From the NCBI RefSeq assembly GCF_003261635.1, contig NZ_QFXK01000027.1, positions 62,001 to 126,000 of the forward strand: a stretch of 64,000 nucleotides of DNA, read 5' to 3'. Below the pieces are notes generated by a model. The model had not been told where the DNA came from. It saw only the letters and a list, made by a program, of their open reading frames with translations, and did not search any database. Position numbers and translations under genes: made by a program. The stretch's first letter is position 1. Each line of letters starts with the position of its first letter. Source of the DNA: Kribbella monticola. Lineage in GTDB: Bacteria > Actinomycetota > Actinomycetes > Propionibacteriales > Kribbellaceae. This document shows positions 1 to 7,805 of the stretch, piece after piece.

Positions 1-229
1 TGAACCACTTCGCGTTCTCTTCGCCCTTGCGGGCCAGATACAGCGGAACGTCCGCGACCAGCACGGCCGACGTGGAGGAGTACACCCTCGGCGTACGCAG
101 CATCCAGCCGATCCCGAGGATCGCGCCGACCAGTGCGCAGACGGCAACGGCCACCGTCCCCCTGCGAATCGCACGCAGGTAGGCGGTCAGCTCGACGGCG
201 TCGACGCGCGCCGGACGGCGAGGCCTCAT
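1..229 (-). CDS. Wzz-like polysaccharide chain-length/tyrosine-kinase adaptor protein (3' end outside window)
   Basis: The gene starts with ATG at 229 and runs off the left edge, so only about 76 N-terminal residues are visible. They show a short basic cytoplasmic start, one hydrophobic membrane segment (about residues 25-45, VAVAVCAL...GIGWML) and then a YSSTSAVLV stretch, the usual N-terminal layout of Wzz/chain-length determinant proteins that control polymer length in Wzy-type export. ATG overlaps the sulfotransferase stop as ATGA, so the two are probably translationally coupled and belong to the same polymer operon. The kinase or periplasmic part that would confirm the family lies outside the window. 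Confidence 0.6.
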   Translation of the reverse strand, partial: MRPRRPARVDAVELTAYLRAIRRGTVAVAVCALVGAILGIGWMLRTPRVYSSTSAVLVADVPLYLARKGEENAKWF

Positions 230-1140
230 CGGCGCCAGCTCGGGGGCATGCCGAGGAGCTTGGTCAGCTCCGTGTCGGAGGTCTCGAACCCGGCCAGCAG
301 CCGCTCTCGCAGCGCGGCCGGCATCGGCTTGCTCGGGCGGGCGTTGGCCTGCTCGACCTTCGCCGGGTTGTGCACCGGCAGGCCGAGCCACTCCTGCAGC
401 CGGGCGAACTGCTCGACCGGTGAGTCGAAGAACCGGTTCGCGTCGATGACGAAGACCTGCTCCGGCGAGAGCGCCTGCTGCAGCCGGACGATCTGCTCGG
501 CGTACCGGCCGCGGCCGACGTACGCGTGGTGGCGGTGGTGGAAGCTCTGGTACGACGGGTCGGCGTGCATCCGTTCGACCTCGCCGGCCAGCCGGCTGTC
601 CTCCAACGCCAGCGCGGTCTCGAAGTCCTCGGTCTCGAAGCCACGGGCGAGTTCGTGCTTGTACGCCGAGAAGGCGCGCTCGACCGGGTCGCGGACCAGG
701 GTGACCACCTTGACGTCGGGCAGGTGCTCGGCGATCCGGCCGGCCGCGAGCGGGTGGAACATGTAGTAGCCGCTGCTGTCGAACGTCATCGGCCGGCCGG
801 TCTTGCGGGTCCGGGCCGCGGCGACCGGGGCGACCGGGAAGTGCCCGTGGTACCAAGACCAGGGGTGGTCGTAGCCGACGTCGAAGTACCCGATTCCCTT
901 GTGGAACAGGGGCCGCACTATGGCCGGGTGCTCGACCAGGAGCCGGTAGAGCGTCGTCGTACCGCAGCGCTGGGCGCCGGCGACGATGAAGTCCGGCAGC
1001 ATCCGCACGCCCGCGGTGGCCCGGCCGACGGCCCTGGTGGCCTTGCGGATCGCGTCCTGCGTTCCGTCGGGCAACACGTCCCGGGTCGAACGCAGTACTG
1101 CGGTGCGCTTGGCGGCCAGGCCGCTGCTGCCGGTGCTCAT
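226..1140 (-). CDS. PAPS-dependent sulfotransferase family protein
   Basis: 304 residues, about the normal size for bacterial Sulfotransfer_1 proteins. The 5'-phosphosulfate-binding loop is visible at residues 54-66 (AGAQRCGTTTLYR) and the 3'-phosphate-binding motif at 150-160 (RDPVERAFSAY); together these define PAPS-dependent carbohydrate sulfotransferases. No signal peptide or membrane helix is evident, so it should act in the cytoplasm on a nucleotide-sugar, lipid-linked or polymer precursor. It is linked by ATGA overlaps to the APH-like kinase gene upstream and the Wzz-like gene downstream. An APS kinase gene that could supply PAPS lies about 20 kb away (20325-22073). Acceptor specificity cannot be read from sequence. 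Confidence 0.85.
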   Translation of the reverse strand: MSTGSSGLAAKRTAVLRSTRDVLPDGTQDAIRKATRAVGRATAGVRMLPDFIVAGAQRCGTTTLYRLLVEHPAIVRPLFHKGIGYFDVGYDHPWSWYHGHFPVAPVAAARTRKTGRPMTFDSSGYYMFHPLAAGRIAEHLPDVKVVTLVRDPVERAFSAYKHELARGFETEDFETALALEDSRLAGEVERMHADPSYQSFHHRHHAYVGRGRYAEQIVRLQQALSPEQVFVIDANRFFDSPVEQFARLQEWLGLPVHNPAKVEQANARPSKPMPAALRERLLAGFETSDTELTKLLGMPPSWRR

Positions 1141-2366
1141 CGGGTGGCTCCCTTCGGAGTCGGCGCGGACAGCCGCCGGCTGTGCTTGGTCAAGGCGTCG
1201 AGCACGGTGTCGAGAGTGGGCCGGATGACTTCGCCCTGGTCTCCCTGGCTACCCAGCAGGTACCGGGCGGTGATGGAGGCCAGGTAGAGCACGCCGAGCA
1301 ACTCCTGCGCGGCCGGGGACCATGCCGGGTGGTGCGTGTGCGGACTGGCAAGCGCTGTGTCAATGACGTCGGCCGAGAACCCGTGAGCTCGTGTGCTGGT
1401 GTGCAGCACATAGTGCACTCGGTCCAGCCCAGCCGGTACGCCGGTGGCGAAGCGCTCCCAGTCCCACAGCTGTAGCCGCCCTCTGCGCATCCCGAGGTTC
1501 CACGGCGCGAAGTCCCCGTGCCAAGCAGTGAGCCGCACCTCGTCGTCCCCGTGACTCTGCTCGACCCGCTCCAGGGCTTCCTTGTACGCCGTACGCTGCC
1601 GCGCGTCCTCCACCTCGTCTGCAATGCCGACCAGCTGCTGCCAGTACGCCGAAGTGCTCAGCGCGGCCGAGCCCTCGTCGTACCGGTCGTACAGCTCGTC
1701 GAGTGCTTCGAGCGGTGGTTGCAGTAGCGGCCCACCCGCAGGGCGGACCGCTGTGTCGAGTGCGGAGATCACCAGCAGCTCGAGCCCTTGCCAGTCGCCG
1801 AGGTGAAGCAGGGCAGGGATTTCGAGCAGATGCCAGTCCTGCTTGGCCAGCCCGGCCAGTGCGGCGCCTTCCTGCCGGACCAGCCCTGCGGTCAGCTCCG
1901 AGTCGCCCACCTTTACATAGGCGACGCAGCGCCCATCGCGGTCGAACACCTGCAGGATCGGCTTCTGGTTGGCCCGCAAGGAGCCGACGCCGAGCCCGAC
2001 CACGACATCGGTACCGAGCACCTCCGACAGGTGCTGCTCGATCGAGGTCTCGCCACCGGCTCGCGGGGTCATCCGGATCCGGTCGGTCAGCAGCCCTTCG
2101 GCACCGAGGCGCAACGCGTAGGAGCCGACGAGCCGGACGGCACGTTCCTTGCTGGACAGGGCGCGACTGAATCTGCGCAGGCCACTCGCGGCGGCGGCCG
2201 GCCGGCCCGCGGGCACCAGCAGCCGCGGCGAGGCCTGCGACGGAACGAAGATCAGCTCCCGGGCGGACCGGTCGCGGCGGCGGTTCTTCACCAGCGCGAC
2301 GTCGTGGCCCGGCCAGAGCCGGCCGACCGTCCGCAGCAGGCGCTCGACGTTCTGATCCGCGCTCAT
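1137..2366 (-). CDS. Aminoglycoside phosphotransferase (APH)-fold kinase in polymer operon
   Basis: 409 residues from ATG at 2366, chosen because it overlaps the preceding stop as ATGA; the frame stays open further upstream but that would run into the neighbouring gene. The C-terminal half carries the APH/choline-kinase catalytic motif HGDFAPWN (residues 283-290) and a metal-binding DWE (302-304). The N-terminal 100 residues look family-specific. Such kinases occur in polysaccharide loci as well as in antibiotic resistance. Here the setting between a polymerase-like gene and a sulfotransferase argues for phosphorylation of a sugar or lipid precursor rather than resistance. Substrate unknown. 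Confidence 0.75.
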   Translation of the reverse strand: MSADQNVERLLRTVGRLWPGHDVALVKNRRRDRSARELIFVPSQASPRLLVPAGRPAAAASGLRRFSRALSSKERAVRLVGSYALRLGAEGLLTDRIRMTPRAGGETSIEQHLSEVLGTDVVVGLGVGSLRANQKPILQVFDRDGRCVAYVKVGDSELTAGLVRQEGAALAGLAKQDWHLLEIPALLHLGDWQGLELLVISALDTAVRPAGGPLLQPPLEALDELYDRYDEGSAALSTSAYWQQLVGIADEVEDARQRTAYKEALERVEQSHGDDEVRLTAWHGDFAPWNLGMRRGRLQLWDWERFATGVPAGLDRVHYVLHTSTRAHGFSADVIDTALASPHTHHPAWSPAAQELLGVLYLASITARYLLGSQGDQGEVIRPTLDTVLDALTKHSRRLSAPTPKGATR

Positions 2367-3748
2367 CGGGCCGCCACCAGCTGGTCGGTCGCCGGCAGAC
2401 GTGCGGCCTGCGCGTCGCGGTCGGCACGCCACATCAGCGCGAGCGCGATCATCAAGGTGAACAGTGGTGAGCCCAAGGTGTCGTAGACGAAGATCTCGAT
2501 CAGGAAGAAGATGATCAGGGCCACCCCGATCATCGCGACCGGATCACGGCTGCGGACGTGTCGCGCGAACCGGACGATGAAGAAGGCCAGGAAGACTATC
2601 GTGCCGAGCAGGCCCTGGGCGAAGATCACCAGCCACAGGTGCCCCTGGGTACCGAACGGCGGTACCGCGCAGGCCGGGCAGCCCAGGGTGGCGCCACCGG
2701 CGATCGAGCCGAAACTGCCTTCCACGTCACGGGTGTTGCCGAAACCGATCAGCGGCGAGCCCTTGATCGTCGACTCGACCGTCTTGATCGCGAGCTCACC
2801 GCGGCGCTCGTTGCTGTGCTGGTGGGCGAACCGTTCGCTGACCATCGTCGGCAGCGGCGACAGCAGGGCCCCGACGACCATCAGCACGCCGACCGGCGCG
2901 AGCCAGGCGACAGCGTTGAAGCCGCGAAGGCGGATCACCTGCACCACGGCGTACAGCATGCCGATCACCAGGACGCCCCACAGGCCGCGGTTCAGCGAGT
3001 AGACGACGGGAACGGCGGCGACGATCAGGACCGGTACGGCGGCGATCTTGCGCCAGCCGGCGTCGCGGCCGAACCACGAGTACAGGAAGAACGGCAGGTA
3101 GAAGGAGAGGTTCGCGCCCCACGAGTTCGCGTAGGAGAACGGCGCCCGCGGCCGCGGCTGGGCGAAGCCGAGCACACTCTGGATGTCGGCGGTGGCCGGG
3201 TGGATCAGCGCGTGCACGAAGCGGTTCGTCGCTGCGGAGTGCGGCAGCACCAGCTCGAGCATCGACTTGAACTCGAAGTGCGGCGCGACCACACCGAGCA
3301 GGCCGCCGATCGCGGTCACCACGAACATGTAGGCCAGCAGCCGGACCACCTTGGCGGTGGGCAGGTCGGCCTGGCTGGTGTTGCCGACGTACAGCAGGAC
3401 GATCGTGACCGACAAGTACCAGATCAGCCGAAAGGTGTAGGTCAGCAGGGTGTTGCCCAGCGGGCTCAGGTTGCTGAACGGCGCGTCGGTGGTGAGCATC
3501 GTGCCGCTGACCAGAACGACGGCCAGGAAGCCGATCCACCAGCCGAAGCCCCGCGGTGCGATCACCGTCCGGCGGCTGATCAGCGACCAGGCCATCGGGA
3601 TCGCAGCCAGGAAGAACGCGAACTCGGTCAGCCCGAGCACCCACCACAGCGGGAAGCCCAGGAAGAGTACGGACAGCGGCCAGCCCGCCGACCAGCGCCT
3701 GCGCCGGCGCGGCCCGGCGACGCCCGCGGCGACGTTCGGTGACGACAA
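2363..3748 (-). CDS. O-antigen ligase/polymerase-like polytopic membrane protein
   Basis: About 461 residues with roughly a dozen hydrophobic segments, a long extracytoplasmic loop in the second half and a Wzy_C/RfaL-like composition, as in O-antigen ligase and exopolysaccharide polymerase families. I chose the TTG at 3748 because a GGGGG Shine-Dalgarno lies about 6 bases upstream; an in-frame ATG at 3847 gives a longer, unlikely Cys/Pro/Arg-rich leader. It is the first gene of the minus-strand operon, followed by the APH-like kinase (ATGA overlap), the sulfotransferase and the Wzz-like protein. It probably polymerises or transfers the repeat unit. Sequence identity in this family is low, so the exact reaction is open. 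Confidence 0.75.
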   Translation of the reverse strand: MSSPNVAAGVAGPRRRRRWSAGWPLSVLFLGFPLWWVLGLTEFAFFLAAIPMAWSLISRRTVIAPRGFGWWIGFLAVVLVSGTMLTTDAPFSNLSPLGNTLLTYTFRLIWYLSVTIVLLYVGNTSQADLPTAKVVRLLAYMFVVTAIGGLLGVVAPHFEFKSMLELVLPHSAATNRFVHALIHPATADIQSVLGFAQPRPRAPFSYANSWGANLSFYLPFFLYSWFGRDAGWRKIAAVPVLIVAAVPVVYSLNRGLWGVLVIGMLYAVVQVIRLRGFNAVAWLAPVGVLMVVGALLSPLPTMVSERFAHQHSNERRGELAIKTVESTIKGSPLIGFGNTRDVEGSFGSIAGGATLGCPACAVPPFGTQGHLWLVIFAQGLLGTIVFLAFFIVRFARHVRSRDPVAMIGVALIIFFLIEIFVYDTLGSPLFTLMIALALMWRADRDAQAARLPATDQLVAAR

Positions 3749-3817
3749 CTGGATTCCCCCACACCTGATCTCTGAGCCAACGTTCCGCCCCCCCGGCACA
3801 CTGGCTCCCCCACGGAG

Positions 3818-3847
3818 AGGATAGGCGCAGGGTGGGCAGATCGCCAA
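3818..3847 (-). promoter_or_regulatory. Candidate promoter of the polymer operon
   Basis: On the minus strand, TTGGCG (3842-3847) is followed by an 18-base spacer and TATCCT (3818-3823), a fair match to actinobacterial vegetative promoters. Transcription would begin about 60 bases upstream of the TTG start at 3748. Seen by eye only. Confidence 0.4.
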
Positions 3848-4033
3848 TGATCGGTGACGGTTTAAGCACCTGTCCGTGACCAGCAGGTGTCCGGCAGCTG
3901 GCGCGCAGGGGAGAAAGAGACCCCGGATTTGGTCACTGTGGGTGATATTTCGGTGTCCTGAAGTTCTTTGTAACGCGATCTGGCGCCACAGGCAAGTGAT
4001 TTGTGGACGAAGTGGTGCAGGGCAGGTCCCGGA

Positions 4034-4061
4034 GGGTGTTTACTGTCCGACCAAGGGGACC
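4034..4061 (+). promoter_or_regulatory. Conserved upstream block, copy 1 (paired with 7703-7731)
   Basis: The segment begins GGGTGTTTACT and ends AAGGGGACC. Nearly the same string, with the same ends, occurs at 7703-7731. Each lies just over 100 bases before its GTG start (108 and 103 bases). It could be a shared promoter or regulator site, or simply duplicated leader DNA. No equally clear copy was found before the third or fourth paralogue. Confidence 0.4.
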
Positions 4062-4141
4062 TGGTGTGCGAGTGGTACGCCAGGCATGGGTGTGCCCGAC
4101 ACGGCCTTCTGAGCGCCGGCGGGCAGGGGAGAGGAAACACT

Positions 4142-7100
4142 GTGCGCAAGTCTGTTGTCTGTCTGCTCGTCGCGCTGGTCACAGCGCTGGCGGGCTTCGT
4201 GGTCTTCCTGGCGCCGTCGGCGGATGCCGTCCACGTCAGCCAGGACCACCTGGTCAGCGACGATCCGGCCAACTGGACTCCGAACGTGCTCGACGGTTCG
4301 GTGAAGTCGATCCAGCAGTTCGGCAACCGGATCATGATCGGTGGAGACTTCTCCCAGATCCAGTCCAAGGACGGCACCACCACCTATACCCGGCACAACC
4401 TGGCCGCGTTCAACGCGACCACGGGCGAGATCGACGCGAGCTTCGCGCCCGACCCGGACGGTGAGGTCTCCACGATCATCCCGGCTGAGGACGGCGTGAA
4501 CGCCTACGTCGCCGGGTACTTCAACAACATCTCCGGTGGCGGCTCGCCGAGCCTGGCCAAGATCAACATCCTCACCGGCGCCCGGGTGACCGGCTTCAAG
4601 GCGCCGAAGCTGGACGGCCGGGTCAAGGACCTGCGGCTGTCCAACGGGCGGCTGTGGATCGCGGGCCTGTTCACCACCGTGGCCGGCAACGCCCAGACCG
4701 CGCTGGCGACCGTGAACCCGACGACCGGCGCGTACGACCCGTACATGACGCTGCAGATCGCGGGTGTCCACCACGGCGGCGTGACCACCGTGATGAAGAT
4801 CGACATCACCCCGGACGGCAGCGAGCTCGTTGCCATCGGCAACTTCGACACGATCTCCGGCGTCAAGCACCACCAGGCGCTGATGCTGAACCTGACCGGC
4901 GCGACCGCCGCGGTGGAGAACTGGCAGACCAACTTCTACAACACCGCGTGCTCGAGCAGCTTCGAGACCTACATGCGCGACCTCGACATCTCGCCGGACG
5001 GTTCGTACTTCGTCATCTCCACCACCGGCGCGTACGGCGGTTCGATGGTCGCCTGTGACTCCACCTCGCGCTGGAACATCGACGCGCGCGGATCCGGGCT
5101 GACGGCCAAGTGGATCGACAACACCGGCGGCGACACGACGTACGCGGTCGCCATCACCGGCACCGTGGTCTACACCGGCGGCCACGCCCGCTGGCAGAAC
5201 AACCCGTTCGCGGCCGACAGCCCCGGCCAGGGTGCGGTCTCGCGGCCCGGTATCGCGGCACTCGACCCGATCAACGGACTGCCGTTGTCGTGGAACCCGA
5301 CCAGGGACCGGGGCGTCGGCGTCTTCGACCTGCTGCCGACCCCGGCCGGCCTGTGGGTCGGCTCCGACACCGACCGGATCGGCGCCTCGGAGTACCACGC
5401 CCGGATCGCGTTCTTCCCGCTCACCAGCGGCGGCCTGATCCCGCCGGGCAACACCCCGACCCTGCCGAACAACCTGTTCGTCGCCGGCCGCCGCGGCGGC
5501 ATCCTCTTCCCGACCTACGACAACACGATCAGCAAGTCGTCGTACAACGGCACCACCGCGACGCCGCTGACGTCGGTACCGGCCGGTGGCATCACCTGGA
5601 GCAACAACCGTGGCGCGTTCATGCTCAACGGTCAGCTGTACGCCGGGTGGTCCAGTGGCGGGTTCGACCGGCGCACGTTCGACGGCACCACCTTCGGGGC
5701 ACCGACGGCGGTCAACACCGGTGACCTGCTGACCAACATGTCCACCTGGCACAGCGAGGTGCAGGGCATCACCGGCATGTTCTTCGACTCCGGACGGATC
5801 TACTACACCCGCTCCGGCCAGAGCTCGCTGTACTACCGGTACTTCACGCCGGAGAGCGACGTGGTCGGTGCGAACGTCTTCACCGCGACCGGCAACGTCA
5901 CCGGCATCACCTGGTCGAACGTGACCGGTATGTTCCTGGCCGGCAACCAGTTGTACTGGGCCCAGTCCGGCGACAGCACCCTGCGCAGGATGACCTTCAA
6001 TTCCGCCACCGGTGTACCGGTAGCCGGTACTGCGGTGTCGCTCAACACCGGTGGCATCGACTGGCGCTCCCGCACGCTGTTCCTCTACCAGGACCCGACC
6101 GGTCAGGGCCCGAACCAGTTGCCGACGGCCCAGGCCGCGGTCAACTGCACCGACCTGAACTGCACCTACTCCTCGGCCGGTTCGTCCGACCCTGACGGCA
6201 CCATCGCGTCGTACGCGTGGACCTTCGGTGACGGCGGGACCAGCACCGACGCCAACCCGTCGCACCACTACGCGGCGGCCGGTACCTACTCGGTCGGCCT
6301 GACGGTCACCGACAACCGCGGCGGCACCAACACCAAGACGGTGAGCAAGGTGGTCACCCATGTGAACACGTTGCCGGTGGCAACCTTCGGGGAGACCTGC
6401 AACAGCCTGACCTGCTCGTTCGACGGATCCGCGTCGAGCGACGCCGACGGCCCGATCAGCTCCTACGCCTGGAACTTCGGTGACGGCGCGACGGGCAGCG
6501 GGGCCACCGCTTCGCACACCTACGCGGCCAGCGGGACCTACACGGTCGGGCTCACGGTGACCGACGGCGACGGCGGTACCAACACCACCTCGCACACCGT
6601 CACGGTGACCCGGATCAACCAGGGCCCGACGGCGAGCTTCACCACCAACTGCAGCAACCTCAGCTGCTCGGTGGACGGTTCCGCTTCCCAGGACCCGGAC
6701 GGCACGCTGACCGGGTACGCGTGGAACTTCGGTGACAACGCCACCGGCACCGGCGTGACGGCGTCGCACACCTACGCGGCCGCCGGGACGTACACCATCA
6801 GCCTGACGGTGACGGACAACGACGGTGCGACGGCGTCGACCACCAAGTCGGTCTCGGTCGTCGACCCGGCTCGCACGGTGGACTTCGTCGGCGCCAGCCG
6901 GGTGAACGGCAACGCTGCCTCCTTCACCAACACGGTGCCGGCGGCAGTCGCGGCCGGCGACACGTTGCTGCTGTTCTTCAGTGACAACGACCCGCTCCCG
7001 ACCGTCAACGCTCCGGCGGGCTGGACCCAGGTGGAGACGGTGGGCTCGACCAACCAGAACGGCCGGCTGTGGCGCAAGACCGCGACGGCGACCGATGCGG

Positions 7101-7492
7101 GTACCGCGGTAGCGGTGACCACGTCGGCGGCGACCAAGGCCGATGCAACCCTGCTCGCCTACCGCGGGGCGTCGGGCGTCTCCAACTCGGCGACCAGCAG
7201 CGAAACCGTGCTGCAGGCGGCGCACACCACGCCGACGCTGAGCACGGCCACCGTCGGCGGCCGTTTGGTCAGCTACTGGGCCGAGAAGTCGTCGGCCACG
7301 ACCACGATGTCCGTCCCGGCCGGGACGACCTCGCGAGCGAGCAGCACCGGTACGGGCACCGGCCGGATCACCGCGCTGGCCGTGGACAGCGACAGCCCGG
7401 TCACCCCGGGCACCGTCGGTGGGCTCACCTCGACCGCGGACTCGGCGTCGGCCAAGGCGCTGATGTTCACGGTGGTGCTCGCGCCGAACTGA
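4142..7492 (+). CDS. Secreted propeller/three-PKD protein, paralogue 1
   Basis: 1116 residues from GTG at 4142, chosen for GAGAGGAAACAC just upstream and because translation then opens with a Sec signal peptide (about residues 1-33, cleavage near ADA). Order: beta-propeller-like region with repeated FNATTGEID/WIAGLF-type strands (35-440), a second beta module with WSNNRGAFMLNGQLYAGW (445-655), three PKD domains with SYAWNFGDG-type motifs (about 658-912), and a C-terminal domain shared by all four paralogues (913-1116). Each PKD carries a paired-cysteine CxxLxC motif, probably a disulfide. There is no LPXTG or membrane anchor, so it is likely released or bound non-covalently. No catalytic motif seen; a binding or structural role is inferred. 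Confidence 0.85.
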   Translation: MRKSVVCLLVALVTALAGFVVFLAPSADAVHVSQDHLVSDDPANWTPNVLDGSVKSIQQFGNRIMIGGDFSQIQSKDGTTTYTRHNLAAFNATTGEIDASFAPDPDGEVSTIIPAEDGVNAYVAGYFNNISGGGSPSLAKINILTGARVTGFKAPKLDGRVKDLRLSNGRLWIAGLFTTVAGNAQTALATVNPTTGAYDPYMTLQIAGVHHGGVTTVMKIDITPDGSELVAIGNFDTISGVKHHQALMLNLTGATAAVENWQTNFYNTACSSSFETYMRDLDISPDGSYFVISTTGAYGGSMVACDSTSRWNIDARGSGLTAKWIDNTGGDTTYAVAITGTVVYTGGHARWQNNPFAADSPGQGAVSRPGIAALDPINGLPLSWNPTRDRGVGVFDLLPTPAGLWVGSDTDRIGASEYHARIAFFPLTSGGLIPPGNTPTLPNNLFVAGRRGGILFPTYDNTISKSSYNGTTATPLTSVPAGGITWSNNRGAFMLNGQLYAGWSSGGFDRRTFDGTTFGAPTAVNTGDLLTNMSTWHSEVQGITGMFFDSGRIYYTRSGQSSLYYRYFTPESDVVGANVFTATGNVTGITWSNVTGMFLAGNQLYWAQSGDSTLRRMTFNSATGVPVAGTAVSLNTGGIDWRSRTLFLYQDPTGQGPNQLPTAQAAVNCTDLNCTYSSAGSSDPDGTIASYAWTFGDGGTSTDANPSHHYAAAGTYSVGLTVTDNRGGTNTKTVSKVVTHVNTLPVATFGETCNSLTCSFDGSASSDADGPISSYAWNFGDGATGSGATASHTYAASGTYTVGLTVTDGDGGTNTTSHTVTVTRINQGPTASFTTNCSNLSCSVDGSASQDPDGTLTGYAWNFGDNATGTGVTASHTYAAAGTYTISLTVTDNDGATASTTKSVSVVDPARTVDFVGASRVNGNAASFTNTVPAAVAAGDTLLLFFSDNDPLPTVNAPAGWTQVETVGSTNQNGRLWRKTATATDAGTAVAVTTSAATKADATLLAYRGASGVSNSATSSETVLQAAHTTPTLSTATVGGRLVSYWAEKSSATTTMSVPAGTTSRASSTGTGTGRITALAVDSDSPVTPGTVGGLTSTADSASAKALMFTVVLAPN

Positions 7493-7510
7493 CCCCCCAC
7501 CCCGCAGTAC

Positions 7511-7549
7511 CGGGCAGCCGCCGACCTTCACCGGTCGGCGGCTGTCCGG
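7511..7549 (+). terminator. Hairpin after paralogue 1
   Basis: A perfect 12-bp stem (7515-7526 with 7533-7544) and a 6-base loop, about 20 bases after the stop. It lacks a long T-tract, as usual for high-GC terminators. Confidence 0.6.
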
Positions 7550-7702
7550 CATTTCCGCTCGGAGCGCATTCTTGAAGAACCCGTGCCGGCGTTATCGAAT
7601 TGCCAGACTTTGTCACGCCGGGTGTTGGCAGGATTGCTCCTGTGGCAGGTCAAAAACAAACCTGGATCATTTCCCGGCGAAGTGCTGACGGAGCCGCCCG
7701 GC

Positions 7703-7731
7703 GGGTGTTAACTCTCCGTGTAAGGGGGACC
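7703..7731 (+). promoter_or_regulatory. Conserved upstream block, copy 2
   Basis: Begins GGGTGTTAACT and ends AAGGGGGACC, matching 4034-4061 in sequence and in distance to the start codon. Confidence 0.4.
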
Positions 7732-7805
7732 GCCACCGGATCTCGGTGCCGGTAATCAGGGGCAGGGGCCGGTGCACGCTCGTGCGCCGGCCGGGGGAGG
7801 AACTC

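Larger units (their letters stand above)
3749..4141. other. Divergent intergenic region between polymer operon and first secreted paralogue
   Basis: About 390 bases without a convincing gene. It holds the candidate minus-strand promoter, an AT-richer patch around 3925-3980 that could include further promoter elements, and a block at 4034-4061 that recurs upstream of the second paralogue. Open frames here are extensions of neighbouring genes. Confidence 0.5.
7493..7805 (+). other. Intergenic region between paralogues 1 and 2
   Basis: About 310 bases: the hairpin at 7511-7549, an AT-richer stretch at 7590-7680 that may contain a promoter, and the conserved block at 7703-7731. No gene seen. Confidence 0.5.

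Noticed and set aside
1137..2366. Aminoglycoside resistance gene
   Set aside because: Only the APH fold is shared; the operon context is polysaccharide synthesis and no resistance-specific features are visible.
2558..3742. Plus-strand open frame antisense to the polymerase-like gene
   Set aside because: Gln/Arg/Asp-rich shadow of a membrane protein; the minus strand has the hydrophobic pattern.
3880..4141. Possible riboswitch in the leader of paralogue 1
   Set aside because: No known aptamer core (c-di-GMP, ydaO, cobalamin, TPP, glycine) could be recognised by eye.
4040..7552. Very long minus-strand open frame antisense to paralogue 1 (similar ones over paralogues 3 and 4 at 11525-14464 and 14546-17368)
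   Set aside because: High GC leaves antisense frames open. The products are Arg/Gly/Val-rich without domains, while the plus strand has signal peptides, PKD motifs and good ribosome sites.
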